A DNA stretch of 64,000 bases, from contig JAIETM010000004.1 of the NCBI GenBank assembly GCA_019745155.1, positions 344,351 through 408,350 of the forward strand. Direction: 5' to 3'. Made by a program: the position numbers and the translations under genes. Below the pieces are notes generated by a model that saw only the letters and a list, made by a program, of their open reading frames with translations, was not told the origin of the DNA and did not search any database. Below are positions 54,035-61,060 of the stretch, in pieces. Source of the DNA: Chitinophagaceae bacterium (lineage in GTDB: Bacteria; Bacteroidota; Bacteroidia; Chitinophagales; Chitinophagaceae). Positions within the stretch are counted from its first letter, which is position 1, and every line of letters begins with the position of its first letter.

Positions 54035-55039
54035 TTACACCAAAATTTCCTCAATCATCCTGAATCCTTCCTGGGCGGGCATTTGCTCCCAGAGTATCCG
54101 GTAAATGGCTGTCGCAATCGGTATTTCGGCTTGTATCAGCTGGTTTGTATGGTAAATGCATTTACTGGCATTATACCCTTCTGCTACCATATTCATCTCC
54201 AGCTGGGCAGACCGAACGGAATACCCCTTCCCGATCATGTTACCAAAAGTGCGGTTACGGCTGTACAAAGAGTAACAGGTAACCAGCAAATCTCCCAGAT
54301 ACACAGATGCAGCATAATTGATAGGCGCCTCCTGCTGTTCTGCTGTGCTGCTTGCTTTACGCAAAAAGCGTACCATTTCATCGGCGGCGTTGGCAATATA
54401 TACACTCTGAAAGTTATCGCCGTAGTCTAATCCATGGGCAATACCTGCTCCGAGTGCGTAAATATTCTTCAAGACTGCTGCATACTGTACCCCGATAACA
54501 TCAGAATTAACAACAGTGTTCAAATATTCCGTTCTAAAGTTTGAAGCAATATCCGCAGTTTGCTGAGCATCCTTTCCCGAGAAAGTAAGATAGGAGAGCT
54601 TCTCCGCAGCCACTTCTTCCGCATGGCAGGGACCTAATACAGTATAATAATCCTCCAATGGAAATTGAAAGCGGTTGGCCAAAAACTCATGAAGTAATTG
54701 ATTATGAGTAGGCAACATCCCTTTTATCGCAGAGACTATTTTTTTCCCCTTCAACTCTTCTGGTTTGATGGCACTGAGGGCATCTTCAGCAAATGCCGAT
54801 GGTACAGCAACCACCAGCACATCACTATTCTGAACTACGGTAGACAATTGATCATCCAGCGTAATTTGAGCCATGTTGAAATAAGCAGCGTTCAGGTAAT
54901 GTGGATTATGGCGTCTGCTGCGCATATACTTGATGGAATCACTATTACGCATCCACCAGTGTATGTGATTACCGTTATCTGTGAGAATTTTGGACAGTGC
55001 AGTTGCCCAACTTCCACTACCAATCATTCCAAACTGCAT
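54035..55039 (-). CDS. gpsA: NAD(P)H-dependent glycerol-3-phosphate dehydrogenase
   Basis: A 334-residue enzyme that reduces dihydroxyacetone phosphate to glycerol-3-phosphate for phospholipid synthesis. The N-terminal Rossmann motif is FGMIGSGSWATALSKIL, and the substrate part has the catalytic Lys in AAVLKNIYALGAGIAHGLDY and RNRTFGNMIGKGYSVRSAQL. Length is normal. An exact -7 box (TATGTTTG on the minus strand, 55062-55069) lies 22 bases before its ATG, downstream of the terminator of the efflux operon. Confidence 0.93.
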   Translation of the reverse strand: MQFGMIGSGSWATALSKILTDNGNHIHWWMRNSDSIKYMRSRRHNPHYLNAAYFNMAQITLDDQLSTVVQNSDVLVVAVPSAFAEDALSAIKPEELKGKKIVSAIKGMLPTHNQLLHEFLANRFQFPLEDYYTVLGPCHAEEVAAEKLSYLTFSGKDAQQTADIASNFRTEYLNTVVNSDVIGVQYAAVLKNIYALGAGIAHGLDYGDNFQSVYIANAADEMVRFLRKASSTAEQQEAPINYAASVYLGDLLVTCYSLYSRNRTFGNMIGKGYSVRSAQLEMNMVAEGYNASKCIYHTNQLIQAEIPIATAIYRILWEQMPAQEGFRMIEEILV

Positions 55040-55061
55040 GTTGCTGGCATTAGGTTGGCAA

Positions 55062-55069
55062 CAAACATA
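55062..55069 (-). promoter_or_regulatory. Bacteroidota -7 box before gpsA
   Basis: On the minus strand TATGTTTG matches TAnnTTTG exactly, 22 bases before the gpsA ATG and just past the upstream terminator's T run. Confidence 0.5.
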
Positions 55070-55085
55070 CTAAGTAAGTCCATAC

Positions 55086-55116
55086 AAAAAACAAATCCCG
55101 CCGTTGGCGGGATTTG
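55086..55116 (-). terminator. Rho-independent terminator of the efflux operon
   Basis: CAAATCCCGCC and GGCGGGATTTG are exact 11-base inverted repeats with a GTT loop; on the minus strand a run of six T follows. It ends the tolC-adaptor message before gpsA. Confidence 0.88.
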
Positions 55117-55132
55117 CGCTGAATCATTTGAT

Positions 55133-56509
55133 TTAATCTTTTTTATCCTCGTATAACTTATCCTTTTCTACCACTTTCACCTTATCGCCTTGCTTTAAGA
55201 GCTTACTTACTGTGTTATACGGGCCAGTCACTACCTGATCACCTGCTTTAATTCCTTCCAGCACCTCAATATAGTTCAGGTCCTGAACAGCAGTCTTCAC
55301 TTTCAGTTTTTTTACGGTATTGTCTTTCTGCAATACAAATACTACTTCTTCAATATCGTCTTCAGCAGCTTTGTTTTCAGCCGTATTGTTCGACTCAGCT
55401 GGCTTATCTGATTTCTTATCATCACCTGCTTTAGGTGCTTCATCTTTTTTGCTACGTGTAGTAACTGCATTCAAAGGCACAGACAACACATTCGCTTTTG
55501 TCTTTGTCTGAATATCTGCACTGGCACTCATACCCGGACGGAATGGGAATGATTTGCCTTTGCCCATTAAGTCTGTATAGCTTTCGCGCAGTAAGCGAAT
55601 ATGCACCTTGTAATTGGTTACTTCATTGGTTGTAGCAGCACCGCCAAGAGCAGCACTAGTTTGTGGATTTGCGATCTTATATACCAAACCTTTGAACTTT
55701 CTATTGCTATACGCATCTACTTCTACTAAAGCCGTATCACCAATCTTTACTTTAGGGATATCATTCTCACCAACATCTACACGCACTTCGATACTACGCA
55801 TATCTGCAATACGCATCATTTCTGTACCAACGTTAAAGCTGTTACCAGCCACGCGCTCACCTTTTTTCACGCTCAGCAATGATACGATACCGCTCATTGG
55901 CGCAACGATAACAGTACGACCAACATCCTTATCAGCTCTTGTCAACTGTGCTTGTGCACTTCTTACAGCAGCTTTACTACTATTGATACTTTCCTGTGCT
56001 GCAGCATAATTGGCCTTAGCAGAACGATAAGCCTGATCTGCCTGCTCGTATTCTAAGCGTGAAATCACTTTCTCATCAAAAAGCTTTTTCTGTCTGTTGT
56101 AGTTAGCTTCAGTTTGATCCAAAGTAGCTTTTAAAGCACCGAGCTGTGCACTCACATTGGCTACCTGCGCCTGCTGCTGAGACACAACAGCAGATGCCTG
56201 ATCGCGCTGAGAAGCGAGGATGTCTGCAAAGATTCTGGCAACTACCTGACCCTTGGTTACGCTATCACCTTCATTCACGGTTAACTCAACGATTTCACCG
56301 CTAACATCAGGGCTCACTTTTACTTCTACTTCAGGGTATACCTTACCGCTGGCATTCACTGTTTCGATAATGGTTCTGTTGGCAGCTTTCTCTACAGAGA
56401 CCTTGATGCCTTCTTCTTTGCCAATAACACCGGCAGATTTCAATGCAATCAATACGACCACAATGCCTACCAGCGCAATGATTAACCACAATAATTTCTT
56501 ATTCTTCAT
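55133..56509 (-). CDS. Periplasmic adaptor subunit of an efflux pump (HlyD/MacA-like)
   Basis: A 458-residue membrane-fusion protein. An N-terminal membrane helix (KLLWLIIALVGIVVVLIALK) is followed by a lipoyl half-motif (ASGKVYPEVEVKVSPDVSGE), a long helical hairpin (about 100-200), the second lipoyl half (IVAPMSGIVSLLSVKKGERV) and a beta-barrel domain. The tail has a charged low-complexity loop (GDDKKSDKPAESNNTAENKA) and a last beta domain. It links an inner-membrane pump to a TolC channel. The channel gene is directly upstream, but no pump gene (MacB or RND) is near, so the energised subunit is encoded elsewhere or at another locus. Confidence 0.88.
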   Translation of the reverse strand: MKNKKLLWLIIALVGIVVVLIALKSAGVIGKEEGIKVSVEKAANRTIIETVNASGKVYPEVEVKVSPDVSGEIVELTVNEGDSVTKGQVVARIFADILASQRDQASAVVSQQQAQVANVSAQLGALKATLDQTEANYNRQKKLFDEKVISRLEYEQADQAYRSAKANYAAAQESINSSKAAVRSAQAQLTRADKDVGRTVIVAPMSGIVSLLSVKKGERVAGNSFNVGTEMMRIADMRSIEVRVDVGENDIPKVKIGDTALVEVDAYSNRKFKGLVYKIANPQTSAALGGAATTNEVTNYKVHIRLLRESYTDLMGKGKSFPFRPGMSASADIQTKTKANVLSVPLNAVTTRSKKDEAPKAGDDKKSDKPAESNNTAENKAAEDDIEEVVFVLQKDNTVKKLKVKTAVQDLNYIEVLEGIKAGDQVVTGPYNTVSKLLKQGDKVKVVEKDKLYEDKKD

Positions 56510-56536
56510 GATCCAGTTTTTCTGTTTTGGTTTGTA

Positions 56537-57994
56537 TTAGAGTTTCAAACCCTGGCCTTTGTAAAATTCCAGGAGTTTCATGCGGAATACATAATCGAAC
56601 TGACTATTCAATAAATCAAGTTTCGCACGCAATAAGTTGTTCTGATTGGTAATCAGATCCAGTGTTGTTGCCAATCCTGATTCATAACGTTTTCTGGCAA
56701 AATCATAAGACTTCTGTGCCGTCTCTACGCTTTTCTTTCCAGCATTATAGCGTTGCAACGCAGCGATGGCGGTATTATACGCCTGATAGATATTCTGTTG
56801 TAAAGTAAGATCGGCCTGACGAATCGTTGTTTCTTGCAATTTCATGTCCAGCTTGCTACGCTCATAGCTCAGTCGGGCGTTACCATTGTTGAAAATGGGT
56901 ACTGATATACGCACACCAATGTTCTGGCCAAAGTTTCTGTCGAGCTGTGTTCCCCAACCATCCCACATCTGCCAAAAAGAACGTTTACCAGAAATAAACT
57001 GCACATCCGGAGTTTGTACAACATAATTGGTTCCAGCCACATTCACAAACTGTGCTGTTGGCTTTACCCCAATGATATTAGCACCAGTAACAACCTGACT
57101 GGGATTAGCGAAGTTGGTTGATAAACCTGCACCCACACTAATGGTTGGATACATGGCTGCCTTAGCCACTTTCAAATTGCTTTCAGCAGCTTTGAAGCGA
57201 AGGTTATTGACTCTTTGCAAAGGCTGCGTTGTTAATGCAAGCTTATACAAACCGGCGGGCTCCAATTCAGCCAGAGGATCAATAGGTATTCTTTCTACAG
57301 GCGGAATATCTAAATCAAAAGGCGCTGCCATATCCAGATTCAACAATGCTTTTAACTGCAGAATTGCCTGCTGGTGATTGGCATCAGCATTCACTACTGT
57401 TACACTATCTCTTGCCAACTGTGCTTCAAGCTCTGCAGCATTCAATTCTGGCAAAGCACCTACCTGTACACGCAGTTTGGTAAAATCTAACTGAGATTTT
57501 GTTTGCTCAACCTGAACACGGGCAATCTCAAATTGCTGCTTGGTAGCCAAAACCTGCAGATAAAATGTGGCCACATTCAATGACACATCATTACCTGCAC
57601 GCTCAATGTCTACTTTGGCAGCTTCAGCGCCAAACTTAGCAGAAGCATAGCTGTGTTTTAAGCTTCCCCAGCCAAAAACTTGTATCCCTGTAGACAGGTT
57701 ATAAGAATTCTGAACAAACTGACTGGTGATGAACTGGTTTGTTGTAGGGTCAATTGAACGACCAAAAGACATACCAATATTGCTGTTAAAATTGGCGTTT
57801 GGATAGAAAGCCAATTTTCTGGCCTCAGCCTGCAAAGCCGCGATACGCGCCTGCACATCAGCTTGTTGCACTGAGATGTTGTTCTTTACAGCGTAGTCTA
57901 CACAGCGGCGGAGATCCCACTTATCACCAGTGGTTTGTGCCTGGGCACCCAGGGCCGCTGCCAGACCCAGCAATAACAAATGTTGCTTACTCAT
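56537..57994 (-). CDS. TolC-family outer membrane efflux channel
   Basis: A 485-residue outer-membrane channel. Signal peptide 1-19 (KQHLLLLGLAAALGAQAQ), then two repeated outer-membrane-efflux domains with long helices (AARIAALQAEARKLAFYPN-type region, and FYLQVLATKQQFEIARVQVE). It forms a trimer that spans the outer membrane and periplasm. The gene leads a two-gene unit with the adaptor gene 27 bases downstream. An exact -7 box ends four bases before its ATG. Substrate not known. Confidence 0.9.
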   Translation of the reverse strand: MSKQHLLLLGLAAALGAQAQTTGDKWDLRRCVDYAVKNNISVQQADVQARIAALQAEARKLAFYPNANFNSNIGMSFGRSIDPTTNQFITSQFVQNSYNLSTGIQVFGWGSLKHSYASAKFGAEAAKVDIERAGNDVSLNVATFYLQVLATKQQFEIARVQVEQTKSQLDFTKLRVQVGALPELNAAELEAQLARDSVTVVNADANHQQAILQLKALLNLDMAAPFDLDIPPVERIPIDPLAELEPAGLYKLALTTQPLQRVNNLRFKAAESNLKVAKAAMYPTISVGAGLSTNFANPSQVVTGANIIGVKPTAQFVNVAGTNYVVQTPDVQFISGKRSFWQMWDGWGTQLDRNFGQNIGVRISVPIFNNGNARLSYERSKLDMKLQETTIRQADLTLQQNIYQAYNTAIAALQRYNAGKKSVETAQKSYDFARKRYESGLATTLDLITNQNNLLRAKLDLLNSQFDYVFRMKLLEFYKGQGLKL

Positions 57995-57998
57995 GTTA

Positions 57999-58006
57999 CA
58001 AATTTA
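57999..58006 (-). promoter_or_regulatory. Bacteroidota -7 box before the TolC-adaptor operon
   Basis: On the minus strand TAAATTTG matches TAnnTTTG exactly, and four bases lie between it and the ATG at 57994. A TTTG lies 24 bases upstream of the box, slightly long for a -33 element. Confidence 0.55.
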
Positions 58007-58075
58007 TGACAATGACAATGGGGCGGCCCACAAATTAGACAGGCGGGCACTATACCCAATAAGCGGCATTTGGAG

Positions 58076-59248
58076 TTATGAAAGGTGATTCATGGCTGAA
58101 AAACCCCTTTCCAGGTCTTGAATCAGGTAATCCGCTTCTTCTAAACCTGCATAAAAGCGAACCATTCTATGTTCAGGGTTAGCAGGATTGAAAGCCTCGC
58201 GCTCCATCCCCGCCAACTTTGGAATGATTAATGACTCATGACCACCCCAGCTGACCGCCATAAGAATATGTCGCAGCGCTTCACAAAACCTTTCAATCTC
58301 CTGCCATGAATTTGCTTTTAGCACAAAAGTCATCAAGCCGCAAGCACCCTTCATCTGAGCTTTGGCCAATGCGAATTGCGGGAAATCGGGACTAAATGGA
58401 AAGATCACCCGCTCAACCTGAGGGTGCTGCTGTAGATAGGTAAACAGTTGACCTGTTGTTTTGGTAATGCGCTCTAAACGTGCCTGAAGCGTGCGCAACC
58501 CTCTGATCAACAACCAAGCATTAAAGGGCTGAATACCTGAACCAATATTCATGTACTCGCTGTTGAATATCCTTTCAATCATTGCCTTGCTACCTGATAA
58601 AACACCTGCCACTACATCACTATGACCGCTGATATACTTTGTGGCCGATTGCAAAGACAAATCGATGCCCAGTGCACAAGGCTGCTGATACAAAGGGGTA
58701 CAATAGCTATTATCGCAGATTGTAATAATCCCTTTTGATTTTGCTAACTCAGCAACTGCACGTAAATCCTGTAAATCATAAGTCCAGCTATTGGGCGACT
58801 CTAAGTATATCACCGATGTATTGGGCTGAATGGCTGCTTTAAAATTGTTGATATCTGTTCCATCAATATAACTATGCGTTACACCGAATCTGGGCAGGAT
58901 TACTTCAAACATGCGTTGCGCCCATGTGTAAGGATTTTTCACACTTAAAATATGATCACCTGTTTTCACATTGGCTAGTACTGCTGCAAAAATTGCGGCG
59001 GCACCACTATTGAACACTAAACAATCTTCTGCTGCATCCAAAGCAGTGAGCTTTTTGCGTAAAATATCGACCGTAGGATTCAATCCCCTGCTATATAACC
59101 AGGTAGAATATTCATCCTGAAATGCTTTACGCATCGAATCCACAGAAGGGAAAGCAAAATTGGAAGTTTGTACAATGGGTGGCGCAATGGCGCGAAAATA
59201 ATCTTCCCGCTCCTCACCCAGCTCGTTCAAAATATAGGAGATATCCAT
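58076..59248 (-). CDS. PLP-dependent trans-sulfuration enzyme (Cys/Met metabolism family)
   Basis: A 390-residue enzyme of the cystathionine gamma-synthase/beta-lyase fold. PLP is bound by Lys204 in SATKYISGHSD, with Asp179 in ICDNSYCTPLY, and substrate and cofactor loops SRGLNPTVDILRKKL and FNSGAAAIFAAVL. Members make or split cystathionine or release sulfide, and the exact reaction is not decided by sequence alone. The gene starts one base after the stop of the amino-acid permease gene upstream, so the pair may take up and break down a sulfur amino acid. Confidence 0.88.
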   Translation of the reverse strand: MDISYILNELGEEREDYFRAIAPPIVQTSNFAFPSVDSMRKAFQDEYSTWLYSRGLNPTVDILRKKLTALDAAEDCLVFNSGAAAIFAAVLANVKTGDHILSVKNPYTWAQRMFEVILPRFGVTHSYIDGTDINNFKAAIQPNTSVIYLESPNSWTYDLQDLRAVAELAKSKGIITICDNSYCTPLYQQPCALGIDLSLQSATKYISGHSDVVAGVLSGSKAMIERIFNSEYMNIGSGIQPFNAWLLIRGLRTLQARLERITKTTGQLFTYLQQHPQVERVIFPFSPDFPQFALAKAQMKGACGLMTFVLKANSWQEIERFCEALRHILMAVSWGGHESLIIPKLAGMEREAFNPANPEHRMVRFYAGLEEADYLIQDLERGFSAMNHLS

Positions 59249-59249
59249 A

Positions 59250-60575
59250 TTAGTTTTTTTGACGGCTTCTCGTCAGGAAATACAACAACATAAAGGAAGC
59301 CAACACCAGGAAAGCCGTTAATGCAATACGCGGTGTTTGAATCACAATACTGGTACCCACGAAAAGATACGCGGCAATAAAGATGATGGGTAACAAAGGA
59401 TACAGCTTCATTTGATAGATACCCGTGCCATCCAAATGCCTGGTACGTTTACGCAAGAAAAAGATGGTTGCCGCAGAAGCTGCCATACCAAAACAATCCA
59501 AGAAAATGGAAAAGTTGAGAATCGCTTCAAACTCCTGCGAGAAGAAAAGGATCACAATACATATAGCCGCAAATGCGGTAAGAGATACCACCAGCACATC
59601 TTGCTTACCTGATTTCTTTTGAAAGATTGCAGGTAGTGTGCCGTCTTCGCTCATGGCAAACATCACACGCGGATTACTCATCAGTAATACATTCACATAA
59701 GCGAGTACGGATAAAAACAATAAGCCTGAAAACACACTCGCACCAGTTTCACCAAACATTTTCCCGGCAACGATAGAAGCAATTTCTTTTTCCTTACCCA
59801 AGCTTTCAAAGCCAATGACTTTATAATAAGCCATATTCACCAACAGGTACAGGCTAATGATGATAGCGATACCAAAGAAGATTCCACGAGGAATATTTTT
59901 AGCGGGCTTATCTACTTCATTACCAAAGTTGATTGTCTGCTGATAACCGCCATAAGTAAAGGATACTGCAATCAGACTCATCCCAAATGATTGTATCCAG
60001 GAAATATTACCCAGCTCCTTATTCACCATGTCATTAGCGCCAGTAAAATGAATGGAAGGCATAAACAATGCAGCAATCAACATCAGGATCATGCTAATCT
60101 TGATTACCATCAATACGGTTTGTGTTTTCGCACTCATGCGTAAGCCCATGAGATTAACTCCATAAAACACCACGACCGCTCCAGTTGCAATCAACGCTTT
60201 GGTTGTATCTGTTGCCGCTTCGCCGAATACAACCTGACTGATATAACCTGATCCAATTAATGCTACGCCACTCAAGGATGCTGCGTTGGAAATTAGGATT
60301 ACACAATTGATGGCGAAAGCGATGGATGGATGATAGGCATAAGAGAATACACGATAATAACCACCTGTTACAGGGAAACGGCTACCAATCTCCGCATAGG
60401 TCAGAGCACCGCATAAAGCAATCAATCCGCCTGCGATCCAAGCTGCAAAAAACACACTGGAATCAATCGCATATTGCGCAGATGTGGCTGCTGTACGGAA
60501 TATACCCATACCAATGACCAGTCCTACGACGATCATGGTAAAATCAAAGAGTTGCAGTTTTTTATTGGCTTGCAT
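59250..60575 (-). CDS. Amino-acid permease (APC superfamily)
   Basis: A 441-residue transporter with 12 predicted helices. The first helix has the APC glycine motif GLVIGMGIFRTAA, and helix 6 region FTYGGYQQTINFGNEVDKPA is typical of the family. Expected role: proton-coupled or exchange uptake of amino acids across the inner membrane. It is transcribed with the PLP enzyme gene, which suggests a sulfur amino acid as substrate, an inference. A near-consensus -7 box (TACATTTA, 60592-60599 on the minus strand) with a TTG 22 bases upstream precedes it. It diverges from the B12-controlled receptor gene. Confidence 0.88.
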   Translation of the reverse strand: MQANKKLQLFDFTMIVVGLVIGMGIFRTAATSAQYAIDSSVFFAAWIAGGLIALCGALTYAEIGSRFPVTGGYYRVFSYAYHPSIAFAINCVILISNAASLSGVALIGSGYISQVVFGEAATDTTKALIATGAVVVFYGVNLMGLRMSAKTQTVLMVIKISMILMLIAALFMPSIHFTGANDMVNKELGNISWIQSFGMSLIAVSFTYGGYQQTINFGNEVDKPAKNIPRGIFFGIAIIISLYLLVNMAYYKVIGFESLGKEKEIASIVAGKMFGETGASVFSGLLFLSVLAYVNVLLMSNPRVMFAMSEDGTLPAIFQKKSGKQDVLVVSLTAFAAICIVILFFSQEFEAILNFSIFLDCFGMAASAATIFFLRKRTRHLDGTGIYQMKLYPLLPIIFIAAYLFVGTSIVIQTPRIALTAFLVLASFMLLYFLTRSRQKN

Positions 60576-60591
60576 AGATGAGTCTGAAAGC

Positions 60592-60599
60592 TAAATGTA
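60592..60599 (-). promoter_or_regulatory. Promoter of the permease-PLP enzyme operon
   Basis: On the minus strand TACATTTA differs from TAnnTTTG by the last base. TTG is found 22 bases upstream, a fitting -33 spacing, and the ATG is 16 bases downstream. Confidence 0.5.
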
Positions 60600-60666
60600 C
60601 AGATTCAACCCAAGCACTTATCAACGTGGCGTGAAGAACTTCATAAAAAAAATGCCAACCCAACCC

Positions 60667-60674
60667 TACATTTG
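60667..60674 (+). promoter_or_regulatory. Bacteroidota -7 box before the cobalamin riboswitch
   Basis: TACATTTG matches TAnnTTTG exactly. A transcript starting about four bases after it would begin at the 5' edge of the aptamer's closing stem, which supports both calls. Confidence 0.6.
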
Positions 60675-60677
60675 TTC

Positions 60678-60860
60678 CGGATTTGGTTCTGCCGATTCAA
60701 TCGACAGATTAAAAGGGAAGTCCGGTGTGAATCCGGCGCTATCCCCGTAGCTGTAAGTCCAGGCCAGCAATGGCCCTGACCCAAACCACACAATCCACTG
60801 TTCAAAAGAATGGGAAGGATGTTTGGGTGACGGATAAGCCAGAAGACCTGCCAGATCCGG
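60678..60860 (+). ncRNA. Cobalamin (adenosylcobalamin) riboswitch
   Basis: A B12-sensing aptamer in the leader of the btuB-like gene. The B12 box AGCCAGAAGACCTGCC-like segment ends at 60852; upstream lies GGTGTGAATCCGGCGCTATC with CCCCGTAGCTGTAA, the conserved core. The closing stem P1 is formed by CCGGATTTGG (60678-60687) and CCAGATCCGG (60851-60860), with one G-T pair. A second stem pairs ACCCAAAC (60779-60786) with GTTTGGGT (60821-60828). B12 should repress the downstream receptor gene. A possible switch with an overlapping ORF is described among the findings. Confidence 0.95.
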
Positions 60861-60889
60861 CATTATCTTGAGCTTTCGGGAGAAAAGCG

Positions 60890-61060
60890 ATGGATCTGAT
60901 TCGTCTTACTGCAGAAGCCGTTTCACGTCTGTTACTATCTGATCTGAAAGCTTGTATTCAATCACCAAAAAAGATTGTTTATGAGCATCAAAAACATCTT
61001 CACCGCCCTTATGATGGGCACAACCGCTGTTTACGCACAAAAAGACAGCACCATTCATGA
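60890..61060 (+). CDS. Possible upstream ORF between riboswitch and btuB (56 codons, overlapping)
   Basis: An open frame with ATG 60890, 29 bases after the aptamer, ending at TGA 61058-61060, 77 bases inside btuB in another frame. It has GGGAG nine bases before the ATG. The product would start MDLIRLTAEAVSRLLLSDLK and end KRQHHS; the first half looks like a helix, the second is an arbitrary basic stretch encoded by the btuB reading region. It may be a regulatory leader ORF or chance. If translated, ribosomes on it would cross the btuB start. Confidence 0.25.
   Translation: MDLIRLTAEAVSRLLLSDLKACIQSPKKIVYEHQKHLHRPYDGHNRCLRTKRQHHS

Noticed and set aside
53951..54430. A 159-codon open frame on the plus strand
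   Set aside because: It is antisense to most of the 3' half of gpsA and runs across the gap to the Cro/C1 gene.
60666..60863. A 65-codon minus-strand open frame
   Set aside because: It is the complement of the cobalamin riboswitch, whose conserved core explains the sequence.
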